Shown piece by piece: positions 40,142 through 47,311 of a DNA stretch of 54,159 nucleotides (its first letter is position 1; every line of letters starts with the position of its first letter). Source of the DNA: a virus. The notes under the pieces were generated by a model. It did not search any database. It was not told the origin of the DNA and saw nothing but the letters and a program-made list of their open reading frames with translations. Made by a program: the position numbers and the translations under genes. The DNA is taken from positions 1-54,159 of the IMG/VR virus record IMGVR_UViG_3300046689_000478, one strand, 5' to 3'.

Positions 40142-40954
40142 ATGGCCCAAAAAAACGGAAGATGGTTTCGGGTCTATGATGACCTGGTGAACGACCCAAA
40201 AGTGCAGCGGCTTGAGCCCGCGCTTTTTAAATTTCTCATCAATATTTGGTGCCTTGCCTCCCAGAACGGAGGGGTCATTCCACCTGTCGACCAGCTCCAG
40301 TTTGCCTTGCGCGAGCCTGACGCTAGCCTCGTCGTAGCCTCGCTGGAGGCTCTCGTTCACCACGGGTTAGCCGACCGCTCAAGCAACCAGCATGGCTCAT
40401 GGTTAGCTCCCCATGCTTGGACAAAAAGACAATACAAATCAGATACATCAACAGAGCGCGTGAAACGTTTCAGGGCCGTTCCAAAGACTGTTACAGGAAA
40501 CGGCTCTGAAACGCCCCCAGATACAGAGTCAGATACAGATACAGAGTCAGAGGTAGAAAACAGTAAGAAAGAACCCACCGAAGGTGGTTTTTCTACTGAG
40601 AGTCTTGAGCGGGCTGAACCGGCCGGAAAAAACGGCGCTGAAGCGCCGGGTAGTTTTTCAGAGAGGGACGCAGTCTCAGAGGATGGGCAGGTAATCATCA
40701 AGGCGGCCGAGATAGCCGATTTGGAAAAAACGTGGACGAACGTAAAAAATCTCAAAGGGCAGATTCGAAACTCGCTTCGGCTGACGGCGGGTAAACCGCC
40801 AGACTACCGCAAGCGGGCGGTTTACGTTTGGCTCGGCGACCAAGACCAAAAGGCGGCTGAGCGCCTGATAATAGCTCGCGAGAAAATGGAAAAGCAGAAA
40901 ACCTCTCCCGCGAAGGAGCGGCAGGCCTACAAGGGGCAGGCGGTGCGGCCGTGA
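40142..40954 (+). CDS. Replication initiation-type (O-like) protein
   Basis: 270 aa from ATG 40142, one base after the previous stop. N-terminal ~1-95 is winged-helix-like (RWFRVYDDLVNDPKVQRLEP, FLINIWCLASQNGGVIPPVD, VVASLEALVHHGLADRS). The middle is a long acidic low-complexity linker (DTESDTDTESEVENSKKEP). The C-terminus (KTWTNVKNLKGQIRNSLRLT) is helical. Layout matches phage DNA replication initiators that load the helicase encoded downstream. An origin inside this gene is possible but not demonstrated. Confidence 0.55.
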   Translation: MAQKNGRWFRVYDDLVNDPKVQRLEPALFKFLINIWCLASQNGGVIPPVDQLQFALREPDASLVVASLEALVHHGLADRSSNQHGSWLAPHAWTKRQYKSDTSTERVKRFRAVPKTVTGNGSETPPDTESDTDTESEVENSKKEPTEGGFSTESLERAEPAGKNGAEAPGSFSERDAVSEDGQVIIKAAEIADLEKTWTNVKNLKGQIRNSLRLTAGKPPDYRKRAVYVWLGDQDQKAAERLIIAREKMEKQKTSPAKERQAYKGQAVRP

Positions 40955-41451
40955 ATTGCAGCCACGCGAATCAGCATTTGGTTTGGACAACAATCGACCG
41001 GCAGGGGGACCCGTTGGTTGGGATCAAGCAACTTCGGCACCAGTGCCGTGATTGCGGTGAGCTTAGTTCAAAAATGGCTCCGCATAGCCAAGCTCGCCCC
41101 AACACGCCGATGGTCGACGCGGCTCTCGTGGCACTGTGGAACGCCAAGAAAGCCGCCTCTTGGAAAACCAAGAGGACAACGCTCCTGGCGGAGAAGGAAG
41201 CTCTGCGCCGGGGCTGGCTCGTGAAATACAACGCCTATCTGCAAGGCGACGAATGGCGAGCAAAGCGTGTTTTAGTTTTGCGGCGCGCGGATTGGACCTG
41301 CGAGGGCTGCGGGAACGCGCGCGCGACCCAGGTTCACCACACGACCTACGACCACGCAGGAAACGAATTCCTTTGGGAGTTAGTTGCGGTCTGCGATGAG
41401 TGTCACGAGAGGTTCCATGGGCGAGAAATCGGCGAACCAGATTTTGAGTGA
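40951..41451 (+). CDS. HNH-type endonuclease
   Basis: 166 aa from GTG 40951 (GTGA overlap). N-terminal zinc-like half (CSHANQHLVW ... HQCRDCGELSS). C-terminal HNH: CEGCGNARATQVHHTTYDHA, then FLWELVAVCDECHERFHGRE with the His-His pair and zinc CxxC pairs. Could be a homing or packaging-related HNH nuclease. Adjacent to the replication genes, so perhaps a replication-associated nuclease. Confidence 0.7.
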   Translation: MNCSHANQHLVWTTIDRQGDPLVGIKQLRHQCRDCGELSSKMAPHSQARPNTPMVDAALVALWNAKKAASWKTKRTTLLAEKEALRRGWLVKYNAYLQGDEWRAKRVLVLRRADWTCEGCGNARATQVHHTTYDHAGNEFLWELVAVCDECHERFHGREIGEPDFE

Positions 41452-41728
41452 GCAGCGGATATTCCTGCGACGACTTGGGTCGGACAAACTCCGCACGCTC
41501 TGCCCAAAGTGTTCCGCGTTGCGAGTGCATGGCAGGAAGATCGCCTGCCTCTCGGTAAAGATCGATAACAAGGGCGTGCAGTGGCATTGCTTTCATTGCC
41601 AATGGAAGGGAGGCGAGTTTTTTGATGGGCCAAGAACAACCAACACTCGGACCGAAAGGGGTCGAAGCGTTTACGCGCCGCCAGATACGGCCAGAGACCG
41701 CCGCAAGATTCGAAATCTATACGGGTAA
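41417..41728 (+). CDS. Primase zinc-binding domain (split from primase-helicase)
   Basis: 103 aa from ATG 41417, GAGAGG five bases upstream. Residues ~25-72 match the T7-type primase zinc domain: LCPKCSALRVHGRKIACLSV then WHCFHCQWKGGEFF with two CxxC pairs. After the T6 run at 41618-41623 the frame continues 35 residues that look non-coding, while the primase-helicase frame begins there. Removing one T would fuse the two. The product alone may serve as a separate zinc subunit. Confidence 0.65.
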   Translation: MGEKSANQILSEQRIFLRRLGSDKLRTLCPKCSALRVHGRKIACLSVKIDNKGVQWHCFHCQWKGGEFFDGPRTTNTRTERGRSVYAPPDTARDRRKIRNLYG

Positions 41729-43106
41729 ATCCGTTGGCGGGAAGGTCGAGCCTTCGAAGGATGGGAACATCATCGTTTTCCCGTTCATCGAGGACGACCG
41801 GGTTGTTGGAGAAAAATATCGCGGGCCCAACAAAAAATTCTGGCAGCGCACCGGCGGCAAGCGGACGTTCTGGAACGCGGAGGCTCTCGACCTCGCGGCT
41901 GGTGGAGAATTGATCATCACCGAGGGTGAGCTTGATGCTCTCACGGCGATCGACTGTGGGTTCGACCGCACGGTCTCTGTCCCTGACGGTGCGCCGTCGG
42001 CAGAGGTGACCCAGGACGACCCCGAGCACGGGAAGTTTTCCTATCTCTGGAGCAATCGTCAGAAGCTCGCCGAGATCAAAACCTTCGTGCTCGCGGTCGA
42101 CAACGATGAGCCCGGCCAGATACTCGCGGCTGAGTTAGTCAGGAGATTATCCACGGCGCGGTGTAAGCATGTCGAATACCCAGAGGGCTGCAAGGACCTC
42201 AACGACGTCCGCATGCAGCACGGTCCGGAGGCTGTCGCTGCGGTTCTTAACAACGCGAAGGCCTATCCTCTGAGGGGAATTTATCACCTCTCCGACTATC
42301 CCGATCGGCCCGCCTTGCGGGTGTGTGAAACTGGGTGGGTGACGTTGGACTACCTCCTCAAGCCGTTCCTTGGAGGGTTGATGGTGGTCACAGGAATTCC
42401 TGGTCACGGCAAGTCCTCTTGGACGACGCATCTGGTCGCGAACCTCTGCGAGGCGAACGGGTGGCGCGCGGCGATCTTTTCCCCGGAGATGCCGCTCATC
42501 CCCCATCTGCGCGACAAGCTCCGAGGCATCCGGATGGACAAGGCCATAGACGGGATGACCAAGTCAGAGTTGGCGCAGGCCGACGCTTGGATCGAGGACA
42601 AGTTCATTTTTCTCGACGCCGATCCTGCGGGTATGTGGGATGCGGAAGACCGAACGCTTGATTGGATCATCGACAAGGCGACCGATGCCGTGATGCGGGA
42701 CGGTATCCGCGTGCTGCTGATCGACCCGTGGAACGAGATCGAGCATTCGGTGCGGAAGGGCGAGTTGACCACCGAATACATCGGCCGCGGAATCCGGGAG
42801 CTGCGGCGGTTCGCTCAGCATCGCGATGTGGTCGTAATCATCGTGGCCCACCCCACGAAGCAGATCGGCGACGAGAAGCGGGCCCCTGGGCTTTACGACA
42901 TCGACGGCTCCGCCCACTGGGCGAACAAGCCGGACCATGGGGTGAGCATCTATCGTGCCTCGGATGACGGAAACCAGACTGAGGTCCATGTGACCAAGGT
43001 GCGGTTTGGAACCACCGGCAAGCGCGGGAAGGTCACGCTGAAGTACGATTCCGCGACCGAGCGGTATGCGCTGCTCGAGCCGCTCCTGCCGGTGGACGGC
43101 CTATGA
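41625..43106 (+). CDS. T7-type primase-helicase (TOPRIM and RecA-like)
   Basis: 493 aa from ATG 41625 (TTG 41622 also possible). TOPRIM at ~85-165: GELIITEGELDALTAID and FVLAVDNDEPGQ. Helicase with Walker A TGIPGHGKSSW (~255-264), Walker B VLLIDPWNEIEH (~363), and VVVIIVAHPTKQIGDEKRA. A hexameric helicase with primase core. The zinc domain lies in the overlapping upstream frame. No DNA polymerase is seen in the window, so a host polymerase probably follows. Confidence 0.8.
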   Translation: MGQEQPTLGPKGVEAFTRRQIRPETAARFEIYTGKSVGGKVEPSKDGNIIVFPFIEDDRVVGEKYRGPNKKFWQRTGGKRTFWNAEALDLAAGGELIITEGELDALTAIDCGFDRTVSVPDGAPSAEVTQDDPEHGKFSYLWSNRQKLAEIKTFVLAVDNDEPGQILAAELVRRLSTARCKHVEYPEGCKDLNDVRMQHGPEAVAAVLNNAKAYPLRGIYHLSDYPDRPALRVCETGWVTLDYLLKPFLGGLMVVTGIPGHGKSSWTTHLVANLCEANGWRAAIFSPEMPLIPHLRDKLRGIRMDKAIDGMTKSELAQADAWIEDKFIFLDADPAGMWDAEDRTLDWIIDKATDAVMRDGIRVLLIDPWNEIEHSVRKGELTTEYIGRGIRELRRFAQHRDVVVIIVAHPTKQIGDEKRAPGLYDIDGSAHWANKPDHGVSIYRASDDGNQTEVHVTKVRFGTTGKRGKVTLKYDSATERYALLEPLLPVDGL

Positions 43107-43402
43107 GGCAACGCCAACCCCGCGAGAAGAACGCCAAGCACCTCGCCCTGGTTCGGCTTCTGCCCTGCTTGGTTTGCGGCCGTGGGCCCAGCGAGGCGGC
43201 GCATGTGCGGTACGGGGACCACCTCCGGGGCAAGCCCCCCACGGGGATAGGCCAGAAGCCGGATGACCGGTGGTGCGTTCCGTTGTGTTTTCGGTGCCAC
43301 CGCTATCAACACACCAGAGGCGAGAGAATTTTCTGGGAGGCGCAGGGCATCGACCCGATAGCCGTCGCCATCGAACTGCACGGGAGGCTGGCATGGACGT
43401 GA
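43103..43402 (+). CDS. Small HNH-like zinc protein (DUF968-like)
   Basis: 99 aa, ATGA overlap with the helicase gene. PCLVCGRGPSEAAHVRYGDH, then KPDDRWCVPLCFRCHRYQHT and GERIFWEAQGIDP form a zinc-stabilised HNH-like nuclease core. Phage members sit by replication genes and likely act in recombination or junction processing. Strong conserved Trp/His pattern. Confidence 0.65.
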   Translation: MRQRQPREKNAKHLALVRLLPCLVCGRGPSEAAHVRYGDHLRGKPPTGIGQKPDDRWCVPLCFRCHRYQHTRGERIFWEAQGIDPIAVAIELHGRLAWT

Positions 43403-43608
43403 AATATCTTTTGCGAAAGCTGGACGCCCAGGAACTCAAACCCGAGGAGCAGTACCGCGCGGCCGAGGTGGTGCGGACCTTGCTGGTGGACATAAAAGTC
43501 GCGTGCGAAGACCTGCAGCAGGCCAGCGATCACCGGAACGAAGTTCTCAAGCGAACGGTGAGGTTGCTTGGCGAGCATCTACCGAAGAAGCAGGGGAGGT
43601 TGGGATGA
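43393..43608 (+). CDS. Small helical early protein
   Basis: 71 aa from ATG 43393, overlapping the previous gene by 10 bases and coupled to the next by ATGA. One long charged helix (LDAQELKPEEQYRAAEVVRT, EDLQQASDHRNEVLKRTVRL). No family recognised. Confidence 0.5.
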   Translation: MDVKYLLRKLDAQELKPEEQYRAAEVVRTLLVDIKVACEDLQQASDHRNEVLKRTVRLLGEHLPKKQGRLG

Positions 43609-43889
43609 TCGTGATCGAGGTTCAGGCGCTTGCGAGCCCGGGGCGGTTCTCCGCCTCGGTGGACGGCCGGGAGGTGGTCCAGTCGAGCAAGACTCCGTTT
43701 CTGGACGCGGCGAGGGTGCTTCGGGCAGAAGGGGTCGACCCGGGCACCCTGCTCGTGATGCGGCATAAGGGGAGCAACGTGGACGCCCTCAAGGCCGCGT
43801 TGGGGGTGGCGGCCGGGATGGCGGTGAGGGAAGATGACCGGGGCAGGCTCCGCTTTACGCCATATGCCCCGTATTCGCGCAGCGGGTAA
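43605..43889 (+). CDS. Small hypothetical early protein
   Basis: 94 aa, ATGA overlap. VIEVQALASPGRFSASVDGR, then PGTLLVMRHKGSNVDALKAA and RLRFTPYAPYSRSG, an alpha/beta composition. The motif VDPGTLLVMRHKGSN recurs in small proteins of Bradyrhizobium-type phages as I remember. Unknown role. Confidence 0.45.
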   Translation: MIVIEVQALASPGRFSASVDGREVVQSSKTPFLDAARVLRAEGVDPGTLLVMRHKGSNVDALKAALGVAAGMAVREDDRGRLRFTPYAPYSRSG

Positions 43890-43951
43890 CCGCTGGTGAG
43901 TTTTTCTGAGAGGGGTGCCTGGTGGGCGTGGCTAGCCGTTCGTTTCCGTTG

Positions 43952-43964
43952 TATAACCACGTTT
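43952..43964 (+). promoter_or_regulatory. Possible leaderless promoter
   Basis: A TATAAC (43952-43957) lies seven bases before ATG 43965, with no ribosome binding site in between. The -35, 17 bases upstream, is a poor match (TGGCTA). Transcription would start about at the ATG. Confidence 0.35.
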
Positions 43965-44408
43965 ATGAAAATTGCGCTGTGTCAGAACTGCGGAAAACAT
44001 TTCAAGCCTAGGAGGGGGAAGCGCTTTTGTTCCGACAAGTGCCGTTCAGAGTCATTCAGGGATACCGCCAGCCCCTGTTTTTATTGCGGGTGTCCCGCCG
44101 ATACCGTGGATCATGTTCCGCCCCAATGCAGTCGTCCGATACTTATCGAGTATGGGGTTTCAAAATGGCCGTTTGTCGAGGTTCCTGCTTGCAGAGAGTG
44201 TAACTCCCTCTTGGGAAAATTGACCATTTGGAGCCTTCCTGAAAGGAAAGTGTATATTAAACAACAGCTTCGCAAGCGCTACCGCGACCTTCTCGAAAAC
44301 CCAGAATGGTCGCTGGAGGAACTTGACGATCTGGGCAGGGGCCTGCACGACTTCATCAAGGAAAGCCGGATTTTCACCCAAATACTAAAGGCTCGCCTCA
44401 AGTGGTGA
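43965..44408 (+). CDS. HNH-type endonuclease with extra zinc ribbon
   Basis: 147 aa from ATG 43965. N-terminal ribbon ALCQNCGKHFKPRRGKRFCS then DKCR. Second part CFYCGCPADTVDHVPPQCSR and FVEVPACRECNSLLGKLTIW, an HNH with DHVPP and EC-N. The C-terminus is helical. Lower G+C than its neighbours. Free-standing HNH gene that starts a new transcription unit, perhaps a homing or accessory nuclease. Confidence 0.65.
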   Translation: MKIALCQNCGKHFKPRRGKRFCSDKCRSESFRDTASPCFYCGCPADTVDHVPPQCSRPILIEYGVSKWPFVEVPACRECNSLLGKLTIWSLPERKVYIKQQLRKRYRDLLENPEWSLEELDDLGRGLHDFIKESRIFTQILKARLKW

Positions 44409-44510
44409 TGGTCTGCCGGGCAGCCCAAAAAGGGGCTTGCATCTTCCGAAAAATAGGATAGTGTCTGCCTTGTCCCGAGGGGCATCGAGCCCCGCCAAAT
44501 GGAGATGGAC

Positions 44511-44684
44511 ATGACCACCGAACGCACATGGGAAATCAGCGACATCGACGGGAGCAACAAACGCACCGTCACTCTAGCCCAATATCGCGCTGAACTGGAT
44601 GCCGCCAAAGCCAAGGCGCTAGTCGGTTCCCGCAAGATGTACGGCGACAAGTTTGTGGACCGCCTTATTGGAGGTCGGACATGA
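44511..44684 (+). CDS. Small early protein
   Basis: 57 aa; ATG 44511 is preferred over 44499 because GGAG lies seven bases ahead. Sequence TTERTWEISDIDGSNKRTVT then a helix (QYRAELDAAKAKALVGSRKM). The 102 bases upstream hold two weak hairpins and no clear promoter. Unknown role. Confidence 0.5.
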   Translation: MTTERTWEISDIDGSNKRTVTLAQYRAELDAAKAKALVGSRKMYGDKFVDRLIGGRT

Positions 44685-45049
44685 CCAAGACCCCCCAAAT
44701 CGACGGTCTCCCCACCAACGCCTACGCCACCGACGGCAAGTGCCACAATGCCAACAAGGGCACGTTCAACCACGAGTGTGGTCGCACCGCTGTGTGGCTC
44801 GGGGCCACGAAGGCCGGTTTCTGGTCGGGCTTCTGCGAGCGCTGCAAGATCGGCGGCGACGAGGCCCGCGACGTCGCGGTGTGGCGCAAGATCGACCAAT
44901 TCACCAAAGAGCGCCTCGACGCCGCCCACCGGGCGGTGATGGAGGTGGCCAAGGCGATCATCGCCGACCCCTCCCCGAATCCACAGGCCCGGCGCAAGAG
45001 CGACGCGCAGTGGGACCACGATGCAGAGGAAGAGGGGTCCGCACAATGA
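44681..45049 (+). CDS. Small zinc-type early protein
   Basis: 122 aa, ATGA overlap with the gene before and after. Cys residues in GKCHNANKGTFNHECGR and SGFCERCKIGGDEARD suggest a zinc knuckle. The C-terminal half is helical and charged. Function not recognised. Confidence 0.5.
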   Translation: MTKTPQIDGLPTNAYATDGKCHNANKGTFNHECGRTAVWLGATKAGFWSGFCERCKIGGDEARDVAVWRKIDQFTKERLDAAHRAVMEVAKAIIADPSPNPQARRKSDAQWDHDAEEEGSAQ

Positions 45050-45249
45050 GCCACCGGTCATACGACAGCTGGAAGACCACCGAGCCAGACACCGGCGGCG
45101 ATGGTGCTGACGTCTATGCGGACTGCGACTGTTGCGGCAAGCGCCGCCCGGTCTCGCGTTGCTGGGCGCCCGGGGGACTTGAGACCTGGGCCTGCGACGA
45201 GTGCCAGGGGATCGACCCCGCCGACTACGACACGGAGAAGGACCGATGA
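45046..45249 (+). CDS. Small cysteine-rich early protein
   Basis: 67 aa, ATGA overlap. CDCCGKRRPVSRCWAPGGLE and WACDECQG form a zinc ribbon-like pair (CDCC...C and CDEC). Acidic start and end. Possibly a protein- or DNA-binding adaptor. Confidence 0.5.
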   Translation: MSHRSYDSWKTTEPDTGGDGADVYADCDCCGKRRPVSRCWAPGGLETWACDECQGIDPADYDTEKDR

Positions 45250-45488
45250 CCAAGATCATCAACGTCGGCGACCGGGTGGCGTTCTCTGCCGCCTTCCTGC
45301 GTTCGACCGGCCAGTACACCGGCGACGTGCCATTCCTGCGGGGCGAGGTGACCGGGGTCAGTCTCGACATCCCCGGCTGCCGCCTGCTCATCGTCGAGTG
45401 GGACCGGGAGTGGGACCGCGACGCCTCGACGGTCAACGCCGCTAACCTCGTCCTTAAAACCAACATCGCATCGGAGTCCGTGCTGTGA
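45246..45488 (+). CDS. Small early protein with SH3-like pattern
   Basis: 80 aa, ATGA overlap. KIINVGDRVAFSAAFLRSTG, RGEVTGVSLDIPGCRLLIVE, and NAANLVLK are a run of beta strands typical of an SH3-like barrel as in nucleic-acid-associated proteins. No specific family is claimed. Confidence 0.5.
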   Translation: MTKIINVGDRVAFSAAFLRSTGQYTGDVPFLRGEVTGVSLDIPGCRLLIVEWDREWDRDASTVNAANLVLKTNIASESVL

Positions 45489-45583
45489 AAGCCGACATCA
45501 TCGGAGGGCTCACCCTCCTCGCCGGGGTCTCTACCCTGATCTGGGTCTGGGCCTCGATCATCCTCACCCTCATGCCGACCTGA
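45485..45583 (+). CDS. Single-helix membrane microprotein
   Basis: 32 aa from GTG 45485 (GTGA overlap). DIIGGLTLLAGVSTLIWVWA then IILTLM is one hydrophobic helix. Coupled to the gene before; presumably an inner-membrane microprotein. Confidence 0.5.
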   Translation: MKADIIGGLTLLAGVSTLIWVWASIILTLMPT

Positions 45584-45595
45584 AAAGGACAGCAA

Positions 45596-45811
45596 ATGAT
45601 ATTTCGCATTTACCACGAGACCGCTGGCGGCCACGTCCATTGCCGATTGTTCTCGGGAAGTCACGATGGCGCGCTCGGCAAGTGCGGTGACTTCTGCATG
45701 CGCGTCGACGAGTTCGATGCGTTTCGCTCAGCGGCGACGTTTGCGCAGTTCCGCGAGGAATGCGTCAAAGGTGTCAAAGACCGCATGCTGCACGCGCGGT
45801 ATCGCACTTAA
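45596..45811 (+). CDS. Small early protein
   Basis: 71 aa from ATG 45596 with AAAAGGA nine bases upstream. IFRIYHETAGGHVHCRLFSG then KCGDFCMRVDEFDAFRSAAT, with a Cys pair; C-terminal helix. Looks like a small alpha/beta protein. No family recognised. Confidence 0.5.
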   Translation: MIFRIYHETAGGHVHCRLFSGSHDGALGKCGDFCMRVDEFDAFRSAATFAQFREECVKGVKDRMLHARYRT

Positions 45812-45824
45812 CGGAGGACGAACT

Positions 45825-46046
45825 GTGACCCAACCCACCCAGATATTCGCCGACGAGATTGCCACCCTGATGCCTGACCGCAGAATTGCCAGGCTGCGGG
45901 ACGAGCAGGACGTCATAGACCTTGCGGCGCTACTCGCCGCCGCCTTCGGGATGGGGCAATTGCAGGGCCAGATCGCCGCCGCGCTAAGTCTGCGACGGCT
46001 GCAGTTGGGCATGATGCGTCTGGAAAACATGGAGGACATGGCATGA
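45825..46046 (+). CDS. Small helical early protein
   Basis: 73 aa from GTG 45825 with GGAGGA eight bases upstream. Mostly helix (LRDEQDVIDLAALLAAAFGM, LQGQIAAALSLRRLQLGMMR). Coupled by ATGA to the next gene. Confidence 0.5.
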   Translation: MTQPTQIFADEIATLMPDRRIARLRDEQDVIDLAALLAAAFGMGQLQGQIAAALSLRRLQLGMMRLENMEDMA

Positions 46047-46276
46047 GGGGCTCCGATCTTCAAGCCATGCGCGAGCGCCTCGGGCTGAACGTCATCCAGA
46101 TGGGGCGAGCGCTCGGCTACGAGGGAAAAGGCGCCAATGTTTCACGTGACATGCGCCGCTACGAGAGCTACCGCGAGTCCCTCCCCCCTGGGGTTCGCCT
46201 GCGGGTGGAGGTTCTGCGCATTCAGCAAGCCGACCTGATCGAGGCGCTTGCCAAGCCGCGACCGAGGATGCGGTGA
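46043..46276 (+). CDS. XRE-type small DNA-binding protein
   Basis: 77 aa, ATGA overlap. LQAMRERLGLNVIQMGRALG then VSRDMRRYESYRESLPPGVR gives the XRE helix-turn-helix pattern (LR..R..L.......A..LG...... R.YE.G). Likely a DNA-binding regulator acting on the nearby promoters. Short for a dimeric repressor. Confidence 0.55.
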   Translation: MRGSDLQAMRERLGLNVIQMGRALGYEGKGANVSRDMRRYESYRESLPPGVRLRVEVLRIQQADLIEALAKPRPRMR

Positions 46277-46545
46277 CCGACGACGCCAAAATGTGCGTGA
46301 AGTGCCTGGTCGACCGGCCGGCAGACCAGTTCAAGCCATACTGGAAGAACGTCTGCCGAGACTGCCGGCGTCTCGCGCGCAAGGCCTATGCCGAGGCCCA
46401 GCGAGTCCGGATGGCGCGCCAGCGGGCCCCTGCAGCCGCCTGGGATGGCCGCCCCAGGAGTTGGCTCGCTCCGGTGCCCCGGGGGGTGGCCGAGGGCGTG
46501 CTGGACGTCATCGAGCAGATAGGACGGATGAAGCGCGACGGTTGA
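46273..46545 (+). CDS. Small zinc-ribbon protein
   Basis: 90 aa from GTG 46273 (GTGA overlap). CVKCLVDRPADQFKPYWKNV then CRDCRRLARKAYAEAQ is an HNH-like zinc ribbon (two CxxC pairs 18 residues apart) followed by a basic helix. A tail of 45 residues follows. May bind DNA. Confidence 0.55.
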   Translation: MTDDAKMCVKCLVDRPADQFKPYWKNVCRDCRRLARKAYAEAQRVRMARQRAPAAAWDGRPRSWLAPVPRGVAEGVLDVIEQIGRMKRDG

Positions 46546-46600
46546 CGCCTCTGCGCGTGCGCGTATGGTCGGGTCAACCCAGCGCACGAGGATGCTCATC

Positions 46601-47311
46601 ATGTCGAGCGGACACCGCCACAACGGGGTGAAGCTCGGCGATCGCGAGGTCGACGAGGCGCTGGCTAATCCTGTCGTCCGTAAGGCATTGGCCGGCACGC
46701 GCCGGGTCGACCGGACCTGGGACATCCCGTATCTCGGTGGTTACAGCGTAGATGGGCGCACCATCTACCTGGACCGCCATTTGCCTGGGCTTTTTAAAAT
46801 CAGGCCAGGCAAGGCGACCAGCTTGACCCCCTATCTCATGCTCCACGAGGAGGTCGAGAAGGCGCTCATCGACGAGCTGAAAATGACCTACGCCCACGCC
46901 CACGAGGTCGCGACGCGGGCCGAGGAACGCGCCGTGCGCTCCGCCGGCATCGATGTAGACTGGTACCGCAAGACGCTCAAGCCGATGATAAAGGGCGACG
47001 CCAAGGAGCGCCTCCTGCGCGTCCCCAAAGACCTCGACATGACGCCCTACCGGGCCCCGCCGGTCGACGAAGGGCTCATCCGCGAGATACTACGGGCCCG
47101 GCACGAGCCAAGCGCTGCCGGCAAGATCAGCCCCGCGGCTGCCCACTACGGAACCGGACACCCCGGCTCGCGTTGTGGGCTGTGCGTTTATTTTTCACCG
47201 CCGCATGGCTGTACTGTGATAGGACGTGCGCAGGCCGATCACTGGTGTTCCTATTTTGCCAAAGCCTATCAACCCCAGGAGAACCACGATGTCCAAAACC
47301 CAGCAGCTTGA
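46601..47311 (+). CDS. Conserved phage protein with HEEVE motif and HiPIP-like cysteine tail
   Basis: 236 aa from ATG 46601 (GAGG nine bases upstream; alternatives at 46565 and 46592). N-terminal ~25-140: RVDRTWDIPYLGGYSVDGRT, TPYLMLHEEVEKALIDELKM, a family I remember from Rhizobiales phages, where a zincin-like HExx motif stands; here HEEVE, so the second His is Glu. C-terminal ~190-230: CGLCVYFSPPHGCTVIGRAQ then DHWCSYFAKAY, four cysteines spaced as in high-potential iron-sulfur proteins. An iron-sulfur or zinc end is inferred. Confidence 0.55.
   Translation: MSSGHRHNGVKLGDREVDEALANPVVRKALAGTRRVDRTWDIPYLGGYSVDGRTIYLDRHLPGLFKIRPGKATSLTPYLMLHEEVEKALIDELKMTYAHAHEVATRAEERAVRSAGIDVDWYRKTLKPMIKGDAKERLLRVPKDLDMTPYRAPPVDEGLIREILRARHEPSAAGKISPAAAHYGTGHPGSRCGLCVYFSPPHGCTVIGRAQADHWCSYFAKAYQPQENHDVQNPAA

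Noticed and set aside
44409-44510. Promoter or terminator upstream of 44511
   Set aside because: Two weak hairpins and a TTGCAT without a matching -10 at normal spacing; not convincing.
44279-45664. A 461-aa minus-strand open frame over several small genes
   Set aside because: The plus frames have coupled starts and zinc motifs; the minus frame is Arg/His-rich low complexity.
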